23,510 bases of DNA, from assembly GCA_964371935.1 (NCBI GenBank), contig CAYJOT010000010.1, forward strand, positions 1-23,510, given 5' to 3'. This DNA comes from JACQRW01 sp964371935. Lineage in GTDB: Bacteria; Patescibacteriota; Minisyncoccia; Sungbacterales; HO2-52-23. Shown in pieces: positions 12,615-19,454 of this stretch (position 1 is the stretch's first letter; each line of letters opens with the position of its first letter). The position numbers and the translations under genes are program-made. The notes under the pieces were generated by a model that saw nothing but the letters and a program-made list of their open reading frames with translations, ran no database searches and was not told where the DNA came from.

Positions 12615-13715
12615 TTAGCCGCCCAATTGTGCCTGGCACGAGTTCAAAAAATTAACATAATTGCGCGTTGGTTCATAGCCAGTGTTACGAATAGTGTGAG
12701 CACGATTGTCAAATGGACACTGATATCTGGTCATGCCATCACAATCCCTGCTTGGGTAATTTGCTGCGGGTCCGCCATTATAGCCAGCAGCCGCGCAATT
12801 CTCATTACCACCGCATTCTCTTAGCCGGGCGGCATAATAGGCGGCACCGGCCGGAATGCCAATTTGTGGATCTTGAAGCGCCGCGCAACTTTGGCCGGCA
12901 GTGGTTGGAAGTACTTGAGCCATACCGCAAGCTCCTCTGTTGCTTACTGCCACGTTGCGCCTGCCGCCTGATTCGGCAAGTATTAAGGCCCTAAATCGGT
13001 TTACATTAATATTGTTTTGTTGCGCTGCGGTTGTAATAATACTGTTTACTGACGGCTCAATATTTGAAGGAGCGCAGTTGTTGAATCGCGCGCCGTTGAG
13101 GCTGGTATTCGTAACAATACTCCGTTGTACGAAAGAGTCACACACATTCTCTCCGTTTACAATCCTATTAGTAACTCCAGGGGGACAAGCAAGCTCCGGC
13201 GGAATCACGTTTACCGGGCCGCCGATGAATGAGATTCTTGCCGCCTCCACATCGCACTTGATCCTATTCCACGGTCCAAAATTTGCGGTCTCTTGCGCCC
13301 CCATAATCTTCAATATGGAATCCACCCCGATCCACGCAAAGAACACAATGGCAAGTCCCATGACCGTATGAAGCAGTACGGCTCTTCCCTTGGTTACCTG
13401 ATTGGTGTTGCCGGTAAATGACGGGAGGATCATAAGAAACCCGCCGTACAGGAACATAACCGTGGCAATGGGTATGGTAAGATACGACCAGATGAAGTTG
13501 AAGGCGGTTTGCACCAGGACAAGGAGGTCGCAGATGGAGCATATGTCTGTCAAAGGGCTTAACATGCCGGGAATTCTCTGGCCGGTTGCGTTGTAATGCG
13601 TGGCGCAGGAGACAATATGGCCGCGATCGCCATCGTGAGTGGCAAAAACGAGCAGGGGAATGGCAATCAGGATGCCTGCGAGGATGATGAGAAAAGAAAG
13701 TTTTTTTGTATTCAT
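12615..13715 (-). CDS. pilin-like two-TM protein fused to a lytic transglycosylase (SLT) domain
   Basis: Protein of 366 aa. A signal or anchor helix (about 6-25) comes first, then two TM helices (about 66-99 and 112-137) joined by FTGNTNQVTKGRA, the same layout as the short pilin-like genes. A linker follows, then an SLT domain (about 220-366): ALILAESGG with catalytic Glu248, GACGMAQVLPTTAG (261-274) and AAAGYNGGP (308-316). This domain cleaves peptidoglycan, as VirB1 does for type IV secretion systems. The outer part is rich in Cys (at least ten after residue 150), suggesting disulfides outside the membrane. The first gene of the locus combines a VirB2-like membrane part with a VirB1-like enzyme. 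No SD. Confidence 0.82.
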   Translation of the reverse strand: MNTKKLSFLIILAGILIAIPLLVFATHDGDRGHIVSCATHYNATGQRIPGMLSPLTDICSICDLLVLVQTAFNFIWSYLTIPIATVMFLYGGFLMILPSFTGNTNQVTKGRAVLLHTVMGLAIVFFAWIGVDSILKIMGAQETANFGPWNRIKCDVEAARISFIGGPVNVIPPELACPPGVTNRIVNGENVCDSFVQRSIVTNTSLNGARFNNCAPSNIEPSVNSIITTAAQQNNINVNRFRALILAESGGRRNVAVSNRGACGMAQVLPTTAGQSCAALQDPQIGIPAGAAYYAARLRECGGNENCAAAGYNGGPAANYPSRDCDGMTRYQCPFDNRAHTIRNTGYEPTRNYVNFLNSCQAQLGG

Positions 13716-13720
13716 GGTAT

Positions 13721-13789
13721 TGTCATTCTCGCGAAAGCGGGAATCCAGAACCGATAGATACTGGATTCCCGATCAAGTCGGGAATGACA
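13721..13789. repeat. palindromic element between the solute-binding and transglycosylase genes
   Basis: TGTCATTC and GAATGACA form the ends; GGAATCCAG and CTGGATTCC form the inner arms. It is related to but distinct from the GTCATYCTGA elements. It fills most of the gap between the two genes and could act as a terminator or mRNA-stabilising hairpin. Confidence 0.7.
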
Positions 13790-13807
13790 GAAAGCGTATG
13801 GTTTTTA

Positions 13808-15082
13808 TCATGGATACAGCAATTGCAATTGCTGGCCGAGTTGTGTAAGGACTTCCTGCGGCCGCGCGGCTCCGGATGCAATCGCGTCTAATGTTTCAAT
13901 GAAAAGGCGGCGCGTTGTTTTCTCATCTGGAGTCCTCCATGTGCGGGCGATAAGCGATTGCCTATAGGATACATCAAGCTGCGGAGCAGGCGCCTTGGCG
14001 CTCAAAATGTCTCTGCGGCCGGCCGGCCGGCCCGATGTTTGCGCGTATGTCTTTGCCCCGTCTCCGGCGCTGATGTAGAGGACGAATTGCCACGCAGGTC
14101 CGGGATTTTTAGATGTTTTCAGAACTGTCGGGAAAAAGTACTCGCCATAGACAACTGGGAAACGGGTATTTGCCTGCTGGGGAAACGGGGCAATGCCCAG
14201 ATTCAGGTGCGGGTTTTTCTCAAGGATAGCCGGAATATCCTGGCTCGTGCCAAAGGCCATGGCCGCCTGCTCTTGGCTGAACATCGTAAATGAGCTTGGC
14301 AGGCGATTGGTCCAGAAGAATGTTGGTTGCGAAGGAGTGGCAAATGAAGTATAGAACTTGATGGCGTTATCGGTATTTTCACCGAACACAATACTGCCGT
14401 TTTTCTGCAGCTGCCGGGGCGTGTTTTGGAGGATCATGGAATTGACGATTTCAAATGAACGCTCGACATTGGCTCCGGCGCCGATTGCAAGACCTGATGT
14501 CAGAATGTCTCCGGCGCTTGAACGGGTGGTGAGTGCCTGTGCGCGGCTGATTACTTCATCCCAGGTTGCCGGAGGCCGCGCAATGTTCGCCGCGTTAAAT
14601 ATGTCTTTGTTGTAGAAAAGAAGGGGTGTATCAATGAACAAGGGCAGGCCGATAATGGCGCCTTCTTTGTCTATAAGATCATCGGCAAATGCATCCGCGA
14701 AAAGATTGCGGAAGTCCCTAGTATCAAAATTGAATGCCTGCTGCGGAAGGGGAAATAGTTTATCGCGATGCTTGGTGATGAGGGATTGCGGGAGCAATAC
14801 CATGTCAGGACCCTCGCCTTTGGCAAGCGCGTTGATCAAGGTCTCTTCAAACGCGTCCTCGCTGATTTTTTTGTAGGTGACGGTGAACGAAGGGTATTGG
14901 ATGCGAAAATCTTCCAGAATTTTACGCCAAACGTCTTGGGTATCCCGGCTTCCCCAGAGCGAGATGGTAACAGTCGGCGGCGGCGCAATCTTTTTTCCCG
15001 GAAGAAGCCCGAGAAGAGAAAAAATAACCAAAAGCACGATAACGCCAAGAGCAATGAGGCCGATAAGGAGGATGCGAGGCAT
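13808..15082 (-). CDS. membrane-anchored extracellular solute-binding protein (family 1-like)
   Basis: Protein of 424 aa resembling sugar-type ABC transporter binding proteins. An N-terminal TM helix (about 4-27) is followed by VTISLWGSRDTQDVWRKILEDF, then GEGPDMVLLP, IIGLPLFIDTPLLFYNKDIF, WDEVISRAQAL and a C-terminal lobe. There is no lipobox Cys after the hydrophobic segment (SLLGLLPGKK), so it is probably held by an uncleaved helix rather than a lipid. No permease or ATPase gene is adjacent, so its partner is elsewhere or it works as a sensor. The ATG at 15082 is three bases after the methyltransferase stop, in the gyrA operon. Confidence 0.82.
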   Translation of the reverse strand: MPRILLIGLIALGVIVLLVIFSLLGLLPGKKIAPPPTVTISLWGSRDTQDVWRKILEDFRIQYPSFTVTYKKISEDAFEETLINALAKGEGPDMVLLPQSLITKHRDKLFPLPQQAFNFDTRDFRNLFADAFADDLIDKEGAIIGLPLFIDTPLLFYNKDIFNAANIARPPATWDEVISRAQALTTRSSAGDILTSGLAIGAGANVERSFEIVNSMILQNTPRQLQKNGSIVFGENTDNAIKFYTSFATPSQPTFFWTNRLPSSFTMFSQEQAAMAFGTSQDIPAILEKNPHLNLGIAPFPQQANTRFPVVYGEYFFPTVLKTSKNPGPAWQFVLYISAGDGAKTYAQTSGRPAGRRDILSAKAPAPQLDVSYRQSLIARTWRTPDEKTTRRLFIETLDAIASGAARPQEVLTQLGQQLQLLYP

Positions 15083-15085
15083 AGC

Positions 15086-15625
15086 TTATTTCTTAAATAT
15101 AATGCCGTAATGATGGCTGCCAACCGGGATTTCGCGCTCAAACGTAAGTCCGGCGCGGGTTGCAGTTTTTTGTACTTCGTCTGCAGATACGCGCAGAGAT
15201 ACGGGAGGGCCGAACGACGGTTCATCAGGTTTCCACTCAATCACCAATGCCCGTGCTCCGAGCTTGAGCACGCGGTGCGCTTCCTGCATAATGTTCGTCT
15301 TTTTTTCGGACTGGAATAAAACATTTGCCATAAGCACCAGATCAACGGATTCCTCTTTGAGCTGGGATCCGTTGGGCCGGTCAAGGTCTGCCCAGACAAG
15401 CTCAATGTGCAGCAGGTGCTCGAGCTTTGCTTTGGTGCGGATAACCGTAAGCCCGGCTTTCTGGATTTCGATCGCGTACACTCTGCCGTCCGGACCCGTA
15501 GCCCGTGCCAGCGGTATGGTAAAATACCCGTGCCCGGCGCCAAAATCAGCGATCACGCTGCCCTTATTGATCTCGAGCAGGCCGATAATGCGCTCTGGAT
15601 GAAGAAAATTGTCGGGTTGATCCAT
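15086..15625 (-). CDS. class I SAM-dependent methyltransferase (UbiE/Methyltransf_25 type)
   Basis: Protein of 179 aa. Seen: motif I VIADFGAGHGYFTIPLA, VYAIEIQ (strand 2), VDLVLMANVLFQ (motif IV) and a C-terminal EWKPDE/YGIIFKK segment. This is a common small methyltransferase type in CPR genomes with unknown substrate. It starts one base after the gyrA stop and ends three bases before the solute-binding gene, so all three are one transcript. No SD. Confidence 0.8.
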   Translation of the reverse strand: MDQPDNFLHPERIIGLLEINKGSVIADFGAGHGYFTIPLARATGPDGRVYAIEIQKAGLTVIRTKAKLEHLLHIELVWADLDRPNGSQLKEESVDLVLMANVLFQSEKKTNIMQEAHRVLKLGARALVIEWKPDEPSFGPPVSLRVSADEVQKTATRAGLTFEREIPVGSHHYGIIFKK

Positions 15626-15626
15626 T

Positions 15627-18095
15627 TTAGAGTGTGGTTATTGATGCCACCGCATCGCCCGCGTCCATGCGCATGATGCGCACTCCTTGGGTGGCGCGGC
15701 CGAGTTTGGGGATGGCGGCCAGGGGTGTGCGGATCACTTGTCCTTTTTGGGAAATGGCAATGAGCTCTTCTCCTTCGGAGTCAACAATGCGGCTGCTTAC
15801 TAATACTCCGGTTTTTGGCGTGACTTTGGCGGTTTTAATGCCTGATCCGCCGCGCTTCTGGCGTTTGTATTCTTTCAGAGAAGTTTTTTTGCCGTAACCG
15901 TTTTCCATGACAATCAGTAGATCGGAAATTTGATTCCCAGCTTCCAGCGTCCGGTTTTTGATCACATCCATACCCACCACCTCATCGTCTTTTTTAAGGC
16001 GGAGCGCAGTTACGCCTGCTGCGGTGCGCCCCATGGGCCGGACGTCGCGCTCGGCAAATCTGATGGCCTGTCCCTTGCGGGTGACCAAGATCAGCTCGTC
16101 TTTGCCTGAGGTGCTGCGCGCCCAGGCTAAGCTGTCGTCGTTTTTGAGTGTCATGGCGATCAGGCCGTTGCGCCGTACGTTCTCAAACGAGCCCGCTTCA
16201 ACTTTTTTGATTATACCACGTTTGGTGAGCATGACGATATAGGTCGAATTTTCAATTTTCAATTTTGAATTTTCAATTTTTGGTTTCTCTGTGGCAAGAA
16301 TTGAAGTTACCTGGTCGGTTTGCCCGAGCGAAAGGAAGTTAAAAATGGCCTTGCCTTTGGCAATACGCGATCCCTCGGGAATTTCATAGCAGGGCACCTG
16401 GTATACTTTGCCGGTGTTGGTGAAAAAGAGCAGAGACGCGTGAGTATTACTGGTAAGCAAATGCTCCACCACGTCCTCTTCTTTGGTTTCCATGCCGATG
16501 AGGCCCTTGCCGCCCCGTTTCTGGATGCGGTAGTGTTCCGGCTTGATGCGCTTGATATAGCCGCCGCGCGTGAGCATGACCATTACTTCTTCGTCTGGAA
16601 TGAGATCTTCATCGGAAAGTTCCTTGGGCGATGAGCGCACCACTTTGGTTCGGCGCTCGTCGCCGTATTTCTCCCTGATCTCGACGAGTTCATCTTTGAC
16701 CGCTTTGCGGATTTTCTTCGGGTCTTTCAGGAGTGCCTGCAGGGACGCGGCCAACGCCTGCTTTTCTTTAAGCTCGTCCTCTATTTTCTGGCGCTCAAGA
16801 CCAGCAAGAGTTTGCAGTCGCATCTCAAGGATCGCGGTTGCCTGTATTTCTGATAAATCAAAGCGCTTCATCAGGTTCGCGTGCGCCTCTTCTTTGTCTT
16901 TGGATTTCCTGATCGTGTCAATGACGCGATCAATATGATCAAGCGCTTTTTTCAGTCCCTCAAGAATATGAATGCGATCAAGCGCGCGGCCCAGGTCAAA
17001 TGTGGTGCGTCGGGTTACGACATCAACGCGGTGCTTGGCAAATTCTTCCAGCACGTTTTTAATCGAAAGCACTTGCGGCTGGATGCCGTCCACGAGCGCG
17101 ATCATGTTCATATGAAAACTTTTTTCAAGGTCGGTATGGCGGTAGAGGTTATTGAGGACTTTTTGCGGTTGTGCGTCAGCCTTCAACTCCACTACCACGC
17201 GCAGCCCGTCACGGTCTGACTCGTCCCGAAGATCGCGGATGCCTTCTATTTTTTTCTCTTGTACGAGTTCGGCAATTTTAGTGATCATCTCTGCTTTGTT
17301 CACCTGGTAAGGGATTTCAGTAATGATGATCTGATACCCTCTGTTTCCTTCCTCTATCTCGGCTTTTCCACGGGTCAAAATAGATCCTTTGCCGGAGGCG
17401 TATGCCTGTCGGATTTCTTTTTCATTGAAAATAATGCCGCCGGTCGGAAAATCCGGGCCTTTTACAAACTCCATAAGGTCATCCGTGGTCGCATTGGGGT
17501 TGTCGATCACGTGTACAAGCGCATCAATGGTCTCGCCAAGATTATGCGGCGGAATGTTGGTTGCCATGCCTACGGCAATGCCCAAGGTGCCGTTGAGCAG
17601 CAGATTTGGCACGCTGGCCGGGAGCACTACCGGCTCCTGGCGCATGCCGTCGTAGTTATCGCGAAAATCAACGGTCTCTTTTTCAATGTCAGCCAAAAGC
17701 TCCTCAGCAATGCGCGTCATACGCGCCTCAGTATAGCGGTGCGCGGCCGCAGAATCGCCGTCAATAGAGCCAAAATTACCCTGGCCGTCTACGAGCGGAT
17801 AACGGAGCGAAAAATCCTGGGCCAGGCGCACCATGGTTTCATACACGGCAACATCTCCGTGCGGGTGGTATTTTCCCAGGCAATCGCCGACAATTGCCGC
17901 GGACTTGCGGAATTTCGCGCCGTGCGTCAGCCCCATCTCGTGCATGGTATACAAAATCCGCCTGTGCACGGGTTTGAGGCCATCACGGACATCCGGAAGC
18001 GCGCGCATCACGATCACGGACATGGCATAGTCCAGATACGAGTCGCGCATCTCATCCACTATTTCCCGCTGTTCTACTTTTCCAATATCGGACAT
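15627..18095 (-). CDS. gyrA: DNA gyrase subunit A
   Basis: Protein of 822 aa, the cleaving-rejoining subunit of gyrase. Seen: the N-terminal block SVIVMRALPDVRDGLKPVHR, GKYHPHGD (74-81), and HRYTEARM with catalytic Tyr121. The C-terminal beta-pinwheel carries a GyrA box at 525-531 (QKRGGKG), which supports gyrase rather than topoisomerase IV. In the quinolone region the residues matching E. coli Ser83 and Asp87 are Val82 and Glu86. Residues about 605-616 (IENSKLKIENS region) are encoded by a dispersed AT-rich repeat, in frame, in a loop of the pinwheel. The start at 18095 (MSDIGKVEQ) is preferred over an extension to 18134 that lies in an intergenic inverted repeat. No SD. Confidence 0.96.
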   Translation of the reverse strand: MSDIGKVEQREIVDEMRDSYLDYAMSVIVMRALPDVRDGLKPVHRRILYTMHEMGLTHGAKFRKSAAIVGDCLGKYHPHGDVAVYETMVRLAQDFSLRYPLVDGQGNFGSIDGDSAAAHRYTEARMTRIAEELLADIEKETVDFRDNYDGMRQEPVVLPASVPNLLLNGTLGIAVGMATNIPPHNLGETIDALVHVIDNPNATTDDLMEFVKGPDFPTGGIIFNEKEIRQAYASGKGSILTRGKAEIEEGNRGYQIIITEIPYQVNKAEMITKIAELVQEKKIEGIRDLRDESDRDGLRVVVELKADAQPQKVLNNLYRHTDLEKSFHMNMIALVDGIQPQVLSIKNVLEEFAKHRVDVVTRRTTFDLGRALDRIHILEGLKKALDHIDRVIDTIRKSKDKEEAHANLMKRFDLSEIQATAILEMRLQTLAGLERQKIEDELKEKQALAASLQALLKDPKKIRKAVKDELVEIREKYGDERRTKVVRSSPKELSDEDLIPDEEVMVMLTRGGYIKRIKPEHYRIQKRGGKGLIGMETKEEDVVEHLLTSNTHASLLFFTNTGKVYQVPCYEIPEGSRIAKGKAIFNFLSLGQTDQVTSILATEKPKIENSKLKIENSTYIVMLTKRGIIKKVEAGSFENVRRNGLIAMTLKNDDSLAWARSTSGKDELILVTRKGQAIRFAERDVRPMGRTAAGVTALRLKKDDEVVGMDVIKNRTLEAGNQISDLLIVMENGYGKKTSLKEYKRQKRGGSGIKTAKVTPKTGVLVSSRIVDSEGEELIAISQKGQVIRTPLAAIPKLGRATQGVRIMRMDAGDAVASITTL
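16246..16281. repeat. AT-rich (AATTTTC)n repeat inside gyrA
   Basis: Runs of AATTTTC/GAATTTT units, the same unit that makes up the intergenic repeat at 19291-19390. Here it is in frame and codes for Lys/Ile/Glu/Asn/Ser residues. Confidence 0.85.
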
Positions 18096-18109
18096 AAGGG
18101 TAACGATAC

Positions 18110-18178
18110 ACGTAAAACGTAGAACGTAAAACAAAAGTGGGTTTAATCTTATTTCGTGCTATGTTCTATGTTTTACGT
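18110..18178. repeat. inverted repeat upstream of gyrA
   Basis: ACGTAAAACGTAGAA (18110-18124) and TTCTATGTTTTACGT (18164-18178) are inverted copies with one mismatch. The left arm contains a further direct copy of ACGTAAAAC. It fills the gap between gyrA and the membrane protein gene. Confidence 0.75.
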
Positions 18179-18189
18179 TTTTATTGTTT

Positions 18190-18648
18190 TCATAGTCCCG
18201 GCAATTCCTCAATGAGTGGCAAGTTGTCTGTACTGGTCGCCGCCGGTATCTCATCGCTTATTTTGTTGAACAATTCGTTGATCGGTTGCGAGGAAGATGC
18301 CGCGGATGATGAATCGGGAATGGCCGGATATTCTTTGCTGAAGAGTTGAACCAGATCTTGAAAAGAGTCAAATAACCCTTTCACCGGAGAGACGGCCGCG
18401 GCTCGACTCTGCTCGCCGCTTGTCAAGGTAGTGGCTTGACCGCCCGAAGATTCCAGACTTAGTCTGGAATCCGGCTCTGTTCTAGCTGGAAGCTGGAATT
18501 CCGAGCCAAGCAGGGGGAGTCGGGTCGAAACCCCGGCTGTCCACGCGAAAAAGAGCATGATGCCCGCGATGCCCACGGTAATCCCCGCAATGATCTTGCG
18601 GCTGCGTTCGGAGGTGGATGTAATCAGTTGAAGGATTTTTTGTGTCAT
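18190..18648 (-). CDS. single-pass membrane protein with disordered tail, unrecognised
   Basis: Protein of 152 aa that was not recognised. A basic N-terminus (about 1-18) leads to one TM helix (IIAGITVGIAGIMLFFAW, about 19-37), followed by a Ser/Pro/Ala-rich, probably disordered outer region. A short amphipathic segment (GLFDSFQDLVQLF) and a final acidic helix are the only hints of structure. A perfect 10-bp inverted repeat at 18449-18471 lies inside the coding sequence (encoding the PDSRLSLES region), suggesting that a mobile palindrome was absorbed in frame. Start and MBL-gene stop overlap as ATGA, so the two are co-translated; gyrA follows after 94 bases. Confidence 0.6.
   Translation of the reverse strand: MTQKILQLITSTSERSRKIIAGITVGIAGIMLFFAWTAGVSTRLPLLGSEFQLPARTEPDSRLSLESSGGQATTLTSGEQSRAAAVSPVKGLFDSFQDLVQLFSKEYPAIPDSSSAASSSQPINELFNKISDEIPAATSTDNLPLIEELPGL
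18449..18471. repeat. perfect inverted repeat inside a gene
   Basis: GATTCCAGAC, loop TTA, GTCTGGAATC. The arms resemble the inner arms of the element at 13721-13789 (GGAATCCAG). Confidence 0.75.
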
Positions 18649-19289
18649 GCTATTTCCAACACCACCACTTCGGTTTTCTCTTCCGTGCCGATGTCCTTTT
18701 TCTTGATGGTAAACTTTTCAATCGGCTCTACCGTGCCCGCACCCATTTCTTTCAAAAATGGCTCTATGCCATCAATTTTCAGGGAAAGTCCTTTGATCGC
18801 ATAGTGCATCGGGATCACAAACCGCGGCTCGAGCTGCTTCACTATCTTTGCCGCTTGTTTTGCGTCAATCGTATAGGTCCCGCCGATCGGAATCATGAGA
18901 ATGTCTACGCTTCCAAGCTCGTCCGCGGTTTCCGGGCGAAGCCCGTCCTCGCCGAAGTCCCCGAAATGCGCAATGGTGAGATCCTCAATGCCGATGGTGT
19001 AGACCGTGTTCAGGCCGCGACGTGCGCCATGTTCGGTATCGTGAAAGGTCTCAATGCCGCGGATGTATACGCCGCCTACCTCATATTCGCCCGGTCCGGT
19101 GATGATAAAAGGACTTCCCCCGAGGGACTCGGTATTATTATGGTCAGGATGTTCGTGCGTAATCGTGACAAGATCCGTGCGCATGCGCGGCGGGGTCAGG
19201 CCAATGCCTTTGGCAAACGGGTCCGTTACCAAAACCAGCTCTCCGGATTGAATTTTGAAACACGAATGACCGTACCAGGTGATAATCAC
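18645..19289 (-). CDS. MBL-fold metal-dependent hydrolase (UlaG-like)
   Basis: Protein of 214 aa of the metallo-beta-lactamase superfamily. Seen: the N-terminal WYGHSCF (5-11), the metal motif THEHPDH (44-50), FHDTEHG, AHFGDFGED, and a late PMHY that matches the last metal-binding His. This subgroup includes UlaG lactonases and many uncharacterised hydrolases, so the substrate is unknown. The start codon is GTG at 19289, directly next to the AT-rich repeat block; no SD. Its stop overlaps the next gene (ATGA). First gene of the minus-strand unit that continues towards gyrA. Confidence 0.83.
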   Translation of the reverse strand: MIITWYGHSCFKIQSGELVLVTDPFAKGIGLTPPRMRTDLVTITHEHPDHNNTESLGGSPFIITGPGEYEVGGVYIRGIETFHDTEHGARRGLNTVYTIGIEDLTIAHFGDFGEDGLRPETADELGSVDILMIPIGGTYTIDAKQAAKIVKQLEPRFVIPMHYAIKGLSLKIDGIEPFLKEMGAGTVEPIEKFTIKKKDIGTEEKTEVVVLEIA

Positions 19290-19290
19290 G

Positions 19291-19390
19291 ATTCAATTTT
19301 CAATTTTCAATTTTCAATTTTCAAACAAAAACCAGCAAGTTTGAAAATTGGATCATTGAAAATTGATTGAAAATTAGGACTTGAAAATTG
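19291..19390. repeat. AT-rich inverted repeat array
   Basis: The left half is a run of CAATTTT units and the right half is spaced TTGAAAATTG units, so the whole can fold back on itself. It separates the divergent MBL and S1 genes and shares its unit with the repeat in gyrA. Confidence 0.85.
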
Positions 19391-19419
19391 ATAATTCAGT
19401 ATATCATATACTGCTTCTC

Positions 19420-19448
19420 TTGCCAAATTATGTATCATCGGCTATACT
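19420..19448 (+). promoter_or_regulatory. promoter of the S1 gene, predicted leaderless
   Basis: TTGCCA, 17-base spacer, TATACT, then six bases to the ATG at 19455. The expected start of transcription coincides with the start codon. Confidence 0.75.
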
Positions 19449-19454
19449 CCGAAA

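Noticed and set aside
8480..13715. Complete type IV secretion or conjugation locus
   Set aside because: No VirB4, VirB6, VirB11, VirD4 or relaxase gene is visible in the window, so only a VirB1/VirB2-like part can be claimed.
13808..15082. Lipoprotein signal in the solute-binding protein
   Set aside because: No Cys occurs near the end of the hydrophobic N-terminal segment.
17259..18122. 287-codon plus-strand frame opposite gyrA
   Set aside because: Antisense shadow of a clearly conserved gene.
19291..19390. CRISPR-like array
   Set aside because: The units are short, AT-rich and adjacent or inverted, with no regular spacers and no cas genes.
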